From Siphlonurus alternatus (Eukaryota > Arthropoda > Insecta > Ephemeroptera > Siphlonuridae): a DNA stretch of 64,000 nucleotides. The stretch lies in assembly GCA_949825025.1 (NCBI GenBank), contig OX463782.1:4971501-5035500 (forward strand). Direction: 5' to 3'. The position numbers were made by a program, and so were the translations under genes. Shown in pieces: positions 44,301 to 60,184 of this stretch. The notes beneath the pieces were generated by a model that made no database searches, had not been told where the DNA came from, and was given only the letters and a program-made list of their open reading frames with translations. The number at the start of each line of letters is the position of its first letter. Positions within the stretch are counted from its first letter, which is position 1.

Positions 44301-44796
44301 TTTATAAAGTTATAAAATACACCTGTACAGAAAGTGTAATACAGAAACCATTAATCGTATAAATTAATCGCCAACCAAAAATTTGAACATATTTGAAGTT
44401 TGAACAAATTTAATTAACATAAACGTCTATGAAATTTAAATAAACAAAATGCTTCACGGCGTTTGTGAGAAAGTTAATTGAATGCTATTTATTTATGTCG
44501 GACTCATGCAGAAACAACCAGAAAAGTACCTATACAAGTGTACAAGTATGGGGAAGGTTTTATCATTTAATAAGTTAAAAACCATAAGGGGTGCATGAAG
44601 TGTGGGTGCATCATGTGCATGCTAAATTATATTATATATAATTACGTATCTGTGGTCAATGGAGCAACATTTTACAATCTATTTTAATTATTAAAATTTA
44701 TGAAATAGCAAAATAATATTCACCATTTCTGGATAATTCCATGCATCATAATTATTATTATTATTAAACCAAATAAGTTCTATCTCATTCAAATCA

Positions 44797-45102
44797 CCTG
44801 TCGTAGAAGCTGTTCTTCATGTTGAGCCTCCATGACTACACGAGTCTGATTGGAAGACGTCACAAATGATCCATCAATGAACGAAAGATGTTTTAAGCAC
44901 GGTAGAAGCAGCTGTGTTGCGAGCAAGGAGAATACATTAAATGACCAAATTAAGACAATTAGAGGTTGATAAGAGTTGCTACATTTCTTATTTCTTATCT
45001 ATAAACGTGAACTTTTAACCTTAACTTACTTGTTATATAAGTTCTGCTGTCTGAATTATTTGCATCTGAATGGGAGCTAGTCTGGCCCAATTCATTCTGG
45101 GG
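44797..45102 (-). other. Two possible small exons, gene unknown
   Basis: On the minus strand a 67-nt open segment (NELGQTSSHSDANNSD and so on) sits between gccccag and gtaagt (about 45102-45036). A 120-nt open segment lies between acacag and gtgatt (about 44916-44797). Their phases do not join without an early stop (the second would add about 12 residues then TGA). They could be 5' untranslated exons of FLVCR copy A or chance. Confidence 0.15.
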
Positions 45103-45117
45103 CATAAAATACATTTT

Positions 45118-45120
<3 letters not shown>

Positions 45121-45153
<33 letters not shown>
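45121..45153. repeat. Poly-T tract
   Basis: Uninterrupted T run of about 33 bases. Confidence 0.95.
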
Positions 45154-45156
<3 letters not shown>

Positions 45157-45671
45157 ATAAAGGAACAATTGAGCTATCATAATTAGGTTAATTTGATTTT
45201 TGAGTGATTTGAAAATTGGAGCACTGCAGGATTTAACGACTTTGATAGCAAAGGCAAATATAATTGCATAACTGATTATGAACTTTTTATAAAGTGTTTG
45301 AATACAAATAAGCCAGTACAACTGAAGCTATAGGTTTTAAAAAAGTTAAAATTATTTGCCTTACATGCAAAAGGATTTCATATTAAAAAATATATTCATC
45401 ATAAATATAATTTATTTTCTTAACATTATAATATTCTACGAATACAACATTTCAAAAATATTTATGATTGATGAGCATTATAGTTATGAAAATAAGTTAT
45501 ATAGAAATATAAAATTGAATGCGAAATATATATCGATATCATTATATAAAAAAAAAATGTCCATGCATTTTACGGATAACATTTAAACTTATGCAGACTG
45601 GCAACATTTGATTGTTCTCTTGACAACACATGCAGAGGGATTACATTATTGCTGTTTAACATACACTTATA

Positions 45672-45777
45672 CGTTTACATGATGGTGTTTAATGCGTATT
45701 CGTTGACGACGGATAATGTTATTTTTATGAGGCGTCGCGTCGTCAACGGATATGTATTAAACACCTTCATGTAAACG
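45672..45777. mobile_element. Short TA-flanked palindromic MITE
   Basis: Arms CGTTTACATGATGGTGTTTA and their complement, with TA on both outer sides and a second inner dyad CGTTGACGACG / CGTCGTCAACG. It is 106 bp, without coding capacity. Confidence 0.6.
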
Positions 45778-46059
45778 TAGGGATTGTTATTCAGCAAAAC
45801 ACGTCGTTTCGTTTTGATTCTTTGTCAAAAAGTATGTATGTTATGATGTTCATGCTATAATTTTAAACAATATATATACTGATGCATAAATCTATTATAC
45901 AATTTAACATTAATTATATATAGAACAAGGCATTTCGGTAAAATCTCAATAAAATACAGTTCAAATGTATAAATATGTACAGTAATATTATATTCATTAA
46001 TAATTATATTAAATACGTACAGTCAAAGTCTACATAGGCTTTGCGTACAGTTAAATTAA

Positions 46060-46260
46060 TTTGATTTTCCCATCAGAAGTATACCCGGAAGTGATAGGTT
46101 TCTATCCTTCATCATATCCATATTTTAAGTTCAAAAATTTTGCATAGGGAGAACTGACTTATTTGCAAAATTTCAAAACTCGGACATGAACAGAAATGCC
46201 AGAAACCATGCACTAATTTCCAGCTACTTCCGGCGGTAATATTAAATAAATTATACTATA
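46060..46260. mobile_element. CCGGAAGT palindromic repeat, copy 2
   Basis: The left arm has AGAAGTATACCCGGAAGTGA and the right arm has the mirrored AGCTACTTCCGGCGG. Related to 40000-40262 and 46590-46800. Confidence 0.5.
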
Positions 46261-46285
46261 TAATACTGAATTGTGTAAAATACAT

Positions 46286-49200
46286 TCAAGCCTTCGCGGC
46301 TTTCTGTCTCCTGAGGTCTGACTTGGCGAACAACGTGAGCACCGTCCCGAGCACCAAAGAGCCGCTCATGAACATGTTGGCGGCGAAGTCACCATAAGGG
46401 TTGAACACCCAGCCGTAGCCCAGGGTGTACAGGAAGGATAATAACTGACAGCCGAGCGCCATTACTCCGGCAGAGGTCGCCTCGGACTTTGGGTACGTCA
46501 GTTCAGCGGCGAACTCAAAGGCCGCGGGCATGTAACCGATCATGAAGAATCTGCACAGGAAATGAGGTGTAATTATTAGAGTCAAATTAATTTGGTATTC
46601 CCTCCGGAAGTAGCCGGAAGTGTAAAGGTTGTAGCTCTTCCATTTGTGATTCAGTTTTTAAACTTTACAGAGTGATTTGAAGTAGAAGTATTGACCTATG
46701 TGTGAAATTGTAACGCTGAAATACAAATAGGAAGACTAGAAACCTTACACATCCGGCTACTTCTCGAGGAAATGTTATGTAAATTTGATTTTAACTTAAT
46801 TTATATAAATAAGGGGTGATTGCCTCAATCCTTTTCGTTTTAAAGAAATATGTCATTATAATGTGTGACGATACGTGAATCTTATGATAATATTGCATTA
46901 TTATTTTTTTTCTATTACATTTTATAAGGATTAATTTTTCCAACTTATAGTAACCAGTTATATAGTGTTCTCCAGTATACGTACCCCCACACCGCCGAGA
47001 TGACGTACAGGTATGTGATGTTCTCCACGCGGAGGAGAAACGAGTAAGCGACCATCGAGAGGACGGACAGTCCGTAGGTCACCACGTTCATTTCCCTATG
47101 CGATTAATACATTTTAAAAGCAGTATATTAAGAATAGACTTATTCCTCTGGTGATGCAAGAATTTCTTTCACATTTACATATTATTAAATGAGCTCTACC
47201 GGACTTTTGAAGTATGCTGTAATAAACACCAAGTGTTCGTGCACGTCACTAATCACTTTTACTACACGTCACGACGTTTCGAGAGTCAATTGCTTTCTTC
47301 CTCAGGTGATCTGAGTCTGACTTTTTGTGATCATTACAGCACACTATAGAACGATTACACTGAACATTAGAAAGTTAAAAGTCCGATAGAGCATCATTTA
47401 ATATTTAAGTGGAAGACTTTTGGCTGCACAATTATCACGAAAGACATTGCAGAGAGGTTCAAATTCCTATAATATAAATCTCTTAGCAAAGTATCAGGTT
47501 CAAAATTGAACTAGAACTAGAACGGTTACTTCCCGTGGTTCACTTACTTGTACTTCTTGGTCCAGTCGAGGATGTAGCCTACTATGACGGTGCCCACCTG
47601 TCCCGTGATTATAATCGCCACTCCGATCCAGCCAGCGTCGTCTTGAGCTCCCTGCAAAGTTACATAAAACGTAAATTATGTTTCTAATTTTGTTGCAATA
47701 AAGGAAATGCTAGATTCCATAAATGGAACCATAAGGTATGGAACATATCAGATGCAGCTATTTTCGCAACTGACTTGTAATTGGATAATTGGATGGTCCT
47801 GACCAATCCCAGGTACCGTTGAATCTTGGTGACAATTCAAAATTCAAATTCAAAATTATTTTATTAATTCCATTAGTTCCTACAATCATATTTTCATATA
47901 CATGATATATGTTGAGGTTTATAGGACAAGTCAATCTAAAGCTAAGAAATAAAATCAATTAACATTATACTTGAAGTCATTCATAGTCAATGTAGTTTTG
48001 TACACGTGTACAAAACACTTATTTACCAGCCACTTTTTTACACTCACTTTAAAAACATTAAAATTTTCGATGCACTTCACATCATTAGGCAGCTTATTAT
48101 ACAAAGACAAGCAACTCAAAAAGGGTCCCTTTTTATACATATTCATTTTACAATAAATTGGAGTTATTACATTTATTAGATTACTGGTGTTATGATTATG
48201 ATGCACTTCATGTTGTTTAAAATCTGCCATATTCCTTTTTAAAAACATTATACTTTCACCGTAATGAATATAAAGAACATGAGACGGATTACTTTTTTTT
48301 TTTTTTTTTTGTTAAATAGAGAGTCTATTGATTTCTGATATATTGATGTCTTTATTTATTTAAGCAATTGCTATTATAGAACCCCCAATCAGGTATCCTG
48401 GAAGAGAAAATGGCAATTGCCGACCGTTCTGACGTCTGGAACAAACTTATTTCTATTTTATTTTTTTTGATGTATTAATTGGTACAATTTTTGTTGTTGT
48501 ATATATTAAATAGTTCAAAGATCCAAACAGGTGGGCAAGAGCCAAAATATCAAGGGTCACACAATACCACAGAAGTCAAGATATTGACAGTGGCGAAGAA
48601 AAAAAAGAAAAGCCTATTTTTTGAATTGTTGACATGCTGATGTAAAGTTTTCAATCATTGTTGTCTCACCGGATGGTGCACGAGGATCATCTGGTTGAGG
48701 AAGGTGGTCACCCCTGAGAAGACAGCCACGCTGATTCCAAACGCCAGAAAGATAAGCACGAAGTGGATGTTCTTCATCAACCCCATCATCCCCTCTAGGA
48801 ATTCACGGATGCTCTCGCCCTGAGCTACCCCCTCGCGGTTCGCCTGAGCAGCGCTGGGGACCGTGGGCGGGGTGGATTGAAGGACTGCAAGCAAAAGAAA
48901 TTATTATTGGTGGAGAGCATAGTGGTAAAAAATTGAAAACTGTACAAAAAAGGATTGTTGTAAATGTTAAACATCCATTATTAAATCAAGTAAATGCTTT
49001 GACAGCAGGAACATCATAATTTTACAGTTCGAAATGACAATACTATTATTAGCTGCAGTCTCCTGCCTTCAGAAAAGTATTAATAAATATATATCAACTT
49101 CATAAGTTATGTCTTTTATACATTTTTTTTTCTGCCTTCAGAAAAGTATTAATAAATATATATCAACTTCATATGTCATGCCTTTTATACAATTTTTTTT

Positions 49201-51503
49201 TTTTTTTTATTCTCTCAGTTCTATATGTTAGCCAAAATTTCTACACACAGTGCGATACATCTATTGTTCCTTTATGTCCTCAATTGTTTGGGATACACAG
49301 GAAAGTCAATAACTTATATATTTTAAATTATTAACGTAGAAACCAGAAAGTTTTATTTGCAAAATTGTCATTTGATTAAAAACATTTTATAAATTTTAAC
49401 TTCTATACATGCGTATCTCTTAAATGACAGTAAATAAAACTTTGCAATGAAAATTATTAATAATTTATTTTATGAGTTTTAAATGATTTTTAAGATGAAT
49501 GTTTTGTGTAATACGTATATAAAGTAAATGTAAAAAAAAAATGCATTCCACAGCATATTTCTTTAATGTTGCCTAATATTTCAGAAACGATTTCAATTAA
49601 CCGCAGTTAATTAATTCAATAAGATCAAATTATTAAAAAAAATTACATAAGAATGGAAGTTGGTACAGTTTTTAAAGTTAAAAATCGGAATAATTAAACG
49701 CGTTAGAATCTATATCGTATGATTTCCAATAAGAACTGTGCATTACATGGAATACAAAAATTATATAATAAACTTACAAAAAAGCTGTAACACTAATAGA
49801 ACGGTTGTCGCGATTGCCATGCCATAGAACATGTACGACAGCCCTGCCTCGATTTGTTCTGTACTGCCGTTGTTTGGAACCAGGGAAGTCGGAATTAAAA
49901 ATCCAATTGTGTTGCCCAGCTGTAACATACGCAACATTATGTGTGTGGGAAGAAGGGGTGGGGGAGTCCAACGGAGTTTTGGTGATACTTTGTATTTTGA
50001 GACCTTCCATTTGAGGGAGAGAGGCTCGCTTCTTTAACTTTATATTCATTAGAAAATATTTCGGAGGATTATTGGGGTCGTTGACGATCGGGTATCTATA
50101 GTACCCCAACGATAGATAATTGTAAGAGTTGATGCCATTATTGACACCATGACATGTCGGTTCACAATGTCATCATCATGCCCTCTTTTTAGTATAGCTA
50201 GAGCATATGGTGATGTATCATAATTAAACTGGTTACTGCCTAGTGTATGGGCTGCTCTGCTGACTTAATTCGGGCAATGCTTTATTTATTTTTGTTATAT
50301 TTTCCCCATGAACACAATTATTAATACATTTAATGTATCAAGTCATATAGGCAGTGAGATTTACAAACAGTCCAATGAGAATATTTTATTCTGGTGTATA
50401 ATGAATCCAAAGAGGTTAACGAAAATAGTGGAGAACTGTAATTTTTCAATCATGAGCTACAATTTTCATTAGAGTCAGGGTCCACCAACAGGGCACCCCA
50501 CGGACCCGCACGTGGTGATCACCTGTAGACCGAAGATCCCGATGGCGCACGCGGTGGACACCTGACTGGGACCGAACCAGATGGCGGCAAGCGGTGCAGA
50601 GATACTCAGGACGAAGGTTTGACTGAGCGCCACGATGGTCTGTCCCAGGAAGGTCACCCAGAACCGGTCAGGTGCCACGGAGAACACCTTTATCCAGGCA
50701 CCGAGACACGTGCCACCCGTGGCTAGCAGGATGGACAGTCGGATACCCTGAGTGAGAGATGTGCGTGATGTATATTATCATGGAGTCAATCAATTCTAGG
50801 AAATCAAGGAAGATTTGCATGAGTTTTGCAAGCAAAAGGTTCAGAACGCAAGGAGACAACTCTCAGGATTAGTTTTGGATTAATTAACTTTCAGATAATA
50901 TAATACCCCTTCCTATCCTTTTTTTAACCGCTAAAAATCAGTGTAACTTTATACAGTATATTAATGATACAAAAATATGAGTTTTTTTTATATTCTTATT
51001 AGAAAAGTTTAAATATGATTTTCTATTTAAGCATATTAAATCGCAATTTTTTTAATGCAATCAACAATAAAAATTTTGTATTAACAGCGCTCAGTTGCGG
51101 ATCCAGAGAGGCTGCAGTCCCCCGAAATGTCAATTTCTATTTTCCCCCAATCAATTTTTTTTTTTTTTTTTTTAAATGGCCTTAATATTTAAATGACAAT
51201 TCTGAAGTCACGAACCTTTTTATTGAAGAACCACGTCGCCGGTATGATTGTGATGACGTAAGCCAGCATGTAGATCATGGAGGTCCAGTCCACCGCGAGG
51301 TACGGCACTCCATAGTAGCCTACGATGACGTCAGCGATGATAGAGTACTGGATCCACTGTCCCGAGCTCACGGTGCAGTAGAGAGCGTACAGAGCGAGCA
51401 CCACCCAACGACGGCGGTACACCTTGTACTCGACGGTCTCGATGACGTCATTGGTGCTCACGTGGTCCTCCAGGTCACCAACAATCTGCTTACTGTCCTC
51501 CAT
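46286..51503 (-). CDS. FLVCR: FLVCR-like major facilitator transporter, copy B
   Basis: Seven exons on the minus strand (51503-51216, 50747-50523, 49919-49778, 48884-48670, 47651-47548, 47095-46985, 46550-46286) give 449 residues. Exons 2, 4, 5 and 7 are nearly identical to copy A; exon 3 and the N-terminus differ more. The family blocks are all present: YRRRWVVLALYALYC, QWIQYSIIADV, CLGAWIKVFSVAPDRFW, IWFGPSQVSTACAIG, TTFLNQMILVHHP, YILDWTKKYK and FEFAAELTYPKSEATSAGV. Splice phases equal copy A, and the first donor is again AAG/gttcgt. The start ATG directly follows ctttttccag, so a separate non-coding first exon is likely; a candidate ends at gtattt near 52636. It is head-to-tail with copy A and probably a young duplicate with the same transport role. 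Confidence 0.9.
46590..46800. mobile_element. CCGGAAGT palindromic repeat, copy 3, in FLVCR copy B intron 6
   Basis: The left arm CCTCCGGAAGTAGCCGGAAG is mirrored by CATCCGGCTACTTCTCGAGG at the right. AAATTTGATTTTAACTTAAT follows outside. Confidence 0.5.
47189..47397. mobile_element. TTAA-flanked MITE in FLVCR copy B intron 5
   Basis: TTAA lies at 47185-47188 and 47398-47401. The ends ATGAGCTCTACCGGACTTTT and, on the other strand, ATGATGCTCTATCGGACTTT are imperfect inverted repeats. The interior contains CACGACGTTTCGAGAG, a sequence type also common in retrotransposon ends. Confidence 0.6.
47955..48248 (-). mobile_element. C-terminal fragment of a non-LTR retrotransposon ORF2, in FLVCR copy B intron 4
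   Basis: The 97-codon open frame contains GPFLSCLSLYNKLPNDVKCI and FNVFKVSVKKWL. This is the conserved 'N-x-L-P-x-x-(V/I)-K' and following helix that closes many LINE ORF2 proteins. No RT core is present. The insertion lies in the intron between exons 4 and 5 of copy B. Confidence 0.6.
49063..49200. repeat. Tandem duplication of about 69 bp
   Basis: CTGCCTTCAGAAAAGTATTA through an oligo-T tract is repeated twice head to tail, with four or five differences (ATAAGTTATGTC against ATATGTCATGCC). Confidence 0.85.
51085..51185. mobile_element. Truncated relative of the GCGGATCCAG hAT-like element
   Basis: It starts TTGCGGATCCAGAGAGGCTG and continues with CCCCCGAAAT, TTTCCCCCAATC and ATGGCCTTAAT in the order found in 41464-41635. 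It abuts exon 1 of FLVCR copy B in its intron 1. Confidence 0.5.
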
Positions 51504-51749
51504 CTGGAAAAAGAGAAAAAGATGTTAGATACGAAAATGTGTGGATTTTATGTTTTCGGCAAAAATTACTCCTTAAAGTCTTAGAACCTGTGTACATTTT
51601 TTTACATTTCCAATAAAACTTGACAATATAAGCTATAATTAATACATAGGATAATTAGAATTATAAAGAAACGTTCTGTTATATTATATTATATATTATA
51701 TATTAATATAGAGTTATATCGACCTCAAAAATTTGTATCGTAAAAATGG

Positions 51750-52045
51750 ATAGAGGATGCAAAAATACGTCACTCTGATTTTTTTTCAGGTTTTTTAGAA
51801 CCCGAGAAATATTAGCTAAAAAGTTTTGCCGAGGTTGGGTTTGAACCTAAGCACCCTTTTAGTCCCTTTCTTTTTATTAAGAGAGTAGTCAAGAGGCGCT
51901 ACTTTCTCAGTACTTTCACTATTTTTTTAAAAATAGTTCCCGGACTCTGAAAAATCTGAAAAAACAAAAAAAAAAAAACAAAAAACAGTAGTACAACTTT
52001 GCTATCCATATCTGCAATAAAAAATTTTGAGGTCGATACTCCATT
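51750..52045. mobile_element. ATGGAGT-type palindromic MITE
   Basis: AAAATGGATAGAGGATGCAA and GGGTTTGAACC lie at the left; the complementary TATCCATATCTGCAATAAAA and TTGAGGTCGATACTCCAT lie at the right. Closest to 54750-55063. Confidence 0.5.
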
Positions 52046-53080
52046 GTCTACGAAATTACACAGTATAGAATTTCACCAACAATAAAATAGACTTTTTATT
52101 TTTTTCACATCACGTTAAATAAAATAGATAAATTTGTTAACTTGTAATCTCGGTGGTCCAGGAGAGAGTGTTCCCGCCAGGTGAAAAGTGTGGACACACT
52201 ACGCTATCCCCTGTTGCCGGTGCATGAGGAAAAAAGAAACTACGTACGTCGGGTATCTAGTATTATGTAATACTTAACGTAACGCATATGCGTAAGATAT
52301 AATATATAGTACGATAATTGAGGTATGTTACAGAAACAAAACAATTAATTTCGTATGCCTGTGAATTAAGTCTAATAGTCTATACTTGCATGTATTTAAA
52401 GTTGGTATAACTTATAAAATGTAAAAAAAAAAAAAATAAATAAATTTTAAAATTATTAAAATTAATTATTAAATTTTAATTTTAATCTTTTGCATTTAAC
52501 AGTGCACAACTAGTGATAAATTATTGAATTATAATTTATATTAAAAAGCATATATCTACATTTTATGGTAATGTAACTTCATATCATTAATAATATTATA
52601 ATTTATTACAATTATATATATATAGTTGGCAAATACCTTTTCCTGCATCTTTCTCGTTGCTGCATGAACCAGGGAGTGACTAAGCACAAATGCTCATCTC
52701 AAAACAAGTACACTACAGTTAAAAATCATTGTCATCTAGTACTCCATTTCTGGTTATTATCAAATCCGATTGCCTTATCTGTAACTAGCAAACAAAGAAA
52801 TACCCTTCAGTGTATGTATGCTGGATTCTATTGTAATTTGAGAGATCTTTTTATCTTTCAATTGCTTTGAATTATATGAACCATATGAATAGAAATTTAG
52901 ACAGCAAGAAAAATATAATATAATATGGAATATAAATATATAATTTGCATATTTAAATTTACCATTATAATGCTCAATGTATGTATAAAAAGTATATTAT
53001 AACAAATTATTAATAATTCAGTGTGTCCATAAAATTGTAAATTTAAAAAAAAAAAATATTCTTTAAAATATTAAAGTTCA
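52046..53080. other. AT-rich upstream region of FLVCR copy B
   Basis: It includes the block at 52755-52825 shared with 42290-42370, and a possible non-coding exon of copy B near 52640-52680. No other gene is seen. Confidence 0.4.
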
Positions 53081-53089
53081 ATGTATTAG

Positions 53090-53315
53090 CGGTAAGCACT
53101 TCTGGATGGAGTACGTGCTGCGTCACAAGGGAGCCCCGCACCTCCGCAGCGCCACCCTCGACCTCGCCTGGTACCAACAGTACATGCTGGACGTGGCGGC
53201 CGCCATCTTGGTGCCCCTGGTGCTCATTGTCCTCGCCGTGCTGGCCGTCAGCAAGAGATGTACGAGGTCAAAACCGATTCGCCCAGAGAGAAAAAACTTT
53301 AATAAAACTCGCTGA
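53090..53315 (+). pseudogene. Orphan C-terminal exon of a UDP-glucuronosyltransferase
   Basis: An open frame preceded by a 3' splice signal (tgtattag) reads GKHFWMEYVLRHKGAPHLRS then LDLAWYQQYMLDV and a hydrophobic segment of about 20 residues. It ends in a basic tail (SKRCTRSKP) and TGA at 53313-53315. UGTs end in exactly this way: the (I/M)E(F/Y)V-x-RHKGA-x-HLR block, D-L-x-W-Y-Q, a single membrane anchor and a cytosolic basic tail. The exon is GC-rich amid AT-rich DNA, like other genuine exons here. The catalytic N-terminal and sugar-nucleotide exons are not found upstream in the window, where FLVCR copy B lies. It is either a stranded exon left by rearrangement or the 3' exon of a gene with a very long intron. 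Confidence 0.65.
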
Positions 53316-53319
53316 TATT

Positions 53320-54240
53320 GTTACAGTCCACCTGAAAGGTTACCTGTTTGTTAGAAAGAGGTGACTAAGTTTTTGGCTAAAATAAAATACTTATTATTCT
53401 GTTTAGACAATTGAATTTGTAATATGTGAATTCAAAACTCTATATTTATTACTAAGTCTGAGGTGTGATTTGAGAGTAATTAATGCAGCTGTACTAAAGT
53501 TCCCCACACCTTGTTTTATAAATGCATCAAGATTATAGTCGTGAATTGATATAATAATTAAAGGTGTATATCTCCTGCAGTTTATAACTGAACCACAATA
53601 GCAATATCACAATAGGAAAAAACTTTAAAATTGAATCGAGAAGATGTTCAAATTTGTGTACACAAACAATATCAGAGTTTTCGCGACGAAAAAAGGAATA
53701 CATATAACCTTTATTATATATATAAATATATGGTAATTGTTAGATAATATATGAAAGATAATAGCTATTATATTAATTTCTTGATAAGCTTTGATTGTAT
53801 AACAAGAGATTAATCGTGACATCCTAAATTTAATCAAATCATTAATATTTTTTATATAAAAAAATTATGAAAGTTTAAGTGTTAATCAGTCACCTATAAC
53901 CACGCTTCGCTGCTGCACACTTTAAGGTAATGTTTATGTGGAAGTGAATATTATACTGTTATTTTTATTTATAATTAAAGTGTACTTTCTTTCAAAGTCT
54001 TGCATGGCCTTGGGAAAATTCCACTGCTAAATTATATAAAATATATATAAGGCTAAAATTATATAAATATATATAAAAAATATAAAAAAATAATTATTAA
54101 ACTATAATTTTACTGTCTCATGTCCCATGCATATAATGTATATTACAAAAATTACACAGAAACACATAATATAGAAATTAAACAGTCAAATACTATATAT
54201 AATCATGTGTACCAAAATACAAAATCAAACATAATTCTGT
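53320..54240. other. AT-rich spacer
   Basis: No gene, RNA or defined element is seen. Confidence 0.45.
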
Positions 54241-54246
54241 ATATAT

Positions 54247-54392
54247 TGGGTGCGATTCACAAAGCAGTTAGCCAGGTTTCTAACCACGTTTAGCTTAACC
54301 ACCGTTTAACTAGGTGGTACACGTAAAACAGGTATAGTTAAACGTGGTTAAGCTAAACGTGGTTAGAAACCTGGCTTCGTGAATTGTATCCA
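54247..54392. mobile_element. Palindromic MITE with GCGATTCACAAAGC ends
   Basis: GGTTTCTAACCACGTTTAGC and its complement form long arms. The ends are GGGTGCGATTCACAAAG and, mirrored, GGATACAATTCACGAAG. A shorter relative lies at 56050-56155. Confidence 0.6.
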
Positions 54393-54484
54393 TTGTATAC
54401 TAATTATCATCCTTTCAATACATATATATTTTTATTTTAATATTTACAACGAGCGTGATTAGTATATTAGTATAGTTGTATAGG

Positions 54485-54705
54485 TGACCATTTTCAACAA
54501 AAAAACACGTTTCCCACCCAGGGGTAAATCGTTGCGCTTTTTAACTATATGGTTCCCCTAGCTTTGAACCATTGCACTTCCTGTATAGAGTTTATAGCAT
54601 CCATCCTAGCTGAGGTTTCCACGTTCCCCTCAGTCACAGTTTGGGGTGGATTGCAAGGCCGTGGACGCTCCCATTCACAATGACTTGCGAAACGCTTAAG
54701 TTAGA
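54485..54705 (+). mobile_element. 5S-derived SINE, head-truncated copy
   Basis: It begins within the box-C end (GGTGACCATTTTCAAC) and continues with CACGTTTCCCACCCAGGGGT, CCCCTAGCTTTGAACC, CCATCCTAGCTGAGGTTTCC and GGATTGCAAGGCCGTGGACG, collinear with the minus-strand copy at 20950-21306. Confidence 0.65.
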
Positions 54706-54749
54706 ATTTTGGAAATATCGACGTTTTAAACTTAGTAATGGAGTACCAA

Positions 54750-55063
54750 CCTCAAAATTTTTTATAACAGAAATGGGTAAAGGATGAAAAGTTATGTTAC
54801 TCTGATTCTCTGATTTTTTTCAGATTTTTTAGGGACCTGGAAGTATTGCCAAAAAGTTTTGGCGAGGTCGGGTTCGAATCCACGTCCCTGTTGGTTCCTA
54901 TCTTTTATTAAGAGAGGCGGCAAGAGGTGGCATTTTTTCTGCACTTTCAATAATTTTTAAAAAATAGTTTCCAGGCTCTAAAAAATCTCAAAAAAATCAG
55001 AGTAGCATAACTTTGCACCCTCTATCCATTTCTTCAATAAAAAAAAATTGAGGTCAGTACTCC
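54750..55063. mobile_element. ATGGAGT-type palindromic MITE with TA flanks
   Basis: ATGGAGTACCAACCTCAAAA at the left is mirrored by TTGAGGTCAGTACTCCAT at the right, with TA immediately outside each end. The arms carry ACAGAAATGGGTAAAGGATG and its counterpart. Confidence 0.65.
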
Positions 55064-55232
55064 ATTAGTTAACATGAGTTAAGTTCCATTGACATGATCT
55101 AAGTTCGTCTATGTACAACCAAAATGATTGAATAAAAAATTTGAATTTGAATTTGAATTTGAATTTAATAGATGTACCCAATTGTGGTTTGATATATAAA
55201 ACAAATTAATATCACACTTCAATGAAAATCAG

Positions 55233-59164
<3,932 letters not shown>

Positions 59165-59905
59165 GTGAGAATTACGTGGATGGAGGTGTAAAGTACACTA
59201 AAATGTGTTAAAAATGTCCACCTGCATGGCTAGGTCAATAATTTCACCTTGGTAATCATAGGTCATGTGCTGCATATATATTATGTAACCTGCTTGCTTT
59301 CTGTGCATATAAAGTTGCCTAATCTACAAGCATATCATCCCTTATCCGCAAGATTTCGTTGCAGTAATGAGCTGTCTGTTATTTCAGGTATGAGCGCAAT
59401 TATGAGCTGTAAATCGGTATAAAATACAGTTCACTTTTGCTCACCTGATATAGTAGATATGGCTCTCATTTTTGCGAACGAGGAGAGATAATTATGTTAT
59501 TCCGAACACTTAAGTATCCCTCCAAACGTTCATATTTTTTCAATGTTTTATATATGTATCCAAATACCATTCATAGACTAAAGAGACTTGAAAAGCGAAA
59601 GAGCCGCCACTGCCACCAGGTTGGCCCCTGTAAACTGCAAATGCAACCCCTGTTGCTTCGCGGTATTGCAGCGCTGCCTACCTATAGGCGGCGAAAGCTC
59701 CGCCAAAAAATTATCATATACGTCCCTTATGTTAAAATTGTAGAATTCATTTACCAGAATGGATTCTATTTTCATGCATACTAGGGGTGGGGTGTAAACT
59801 CGCCTACGCTCGTTTGGTTTCAAGTCTTTTAATTAATTTTGTCAATCATATGTTGCCATCTATATAAGTATTCAGTACGTGATATCATAACGGTATTTTA
59901 ATGCA
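59165..59905. other. Region after FLVCR copy C exon 6, no terminal exon seen
   Basis: It was examined for the FLVCR terminal exon; none is present. Open frames around 59494-59823 lack splice context and family similarity. Confidence 0.5.
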
Positions 59906-59907
59906 AA

Positions 59908-60180
59908 ATGGACAACCTACATGAAAATTTTTTATTACGGAAATGAATTGAAGGTACCAAATTATGCTACTCTGATTTTTTCCAGATTTTTTTGAAACCC
60001 AGAACTATTTTTAAATAATTATTAAATGTGCTGCCACGCCCTCTGGAGGCGTCAACAGGCGTCTCTGTCCTATCCTTTTTATTAACGATTCAGGGGTGCC
60101 AACTTAAATTACAGAACGTTCAATAATTATTTAGAAATAGTTGCAGGACTCATAAAAATCTAAAAAATTTCAGAGTAATT
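59908..60180. mobile_element. ATGGAC-type palindromic MITE, right end lost
   Basis: ATGGACAACCTACATGAAAA then ACGGAAATGAATTGAAGG and ATTATGCTACTCTGA form the left arm. The right arm stops after TTTCAGAGTAATTCAGAGTA, where the SINE at 60185 begins. Confidence 0.55.
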
Positions 60181-60184
60181 CAGA

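Noticed and set aside
59382..59420. Candidate exon 7 of FLVCR copy C after a TTATTTCAG signal
   Set aside because: The following bases (GTATGAGCGCAATTATGAGC) do not encode the FFMIGY..FEFA block and stop quickly.
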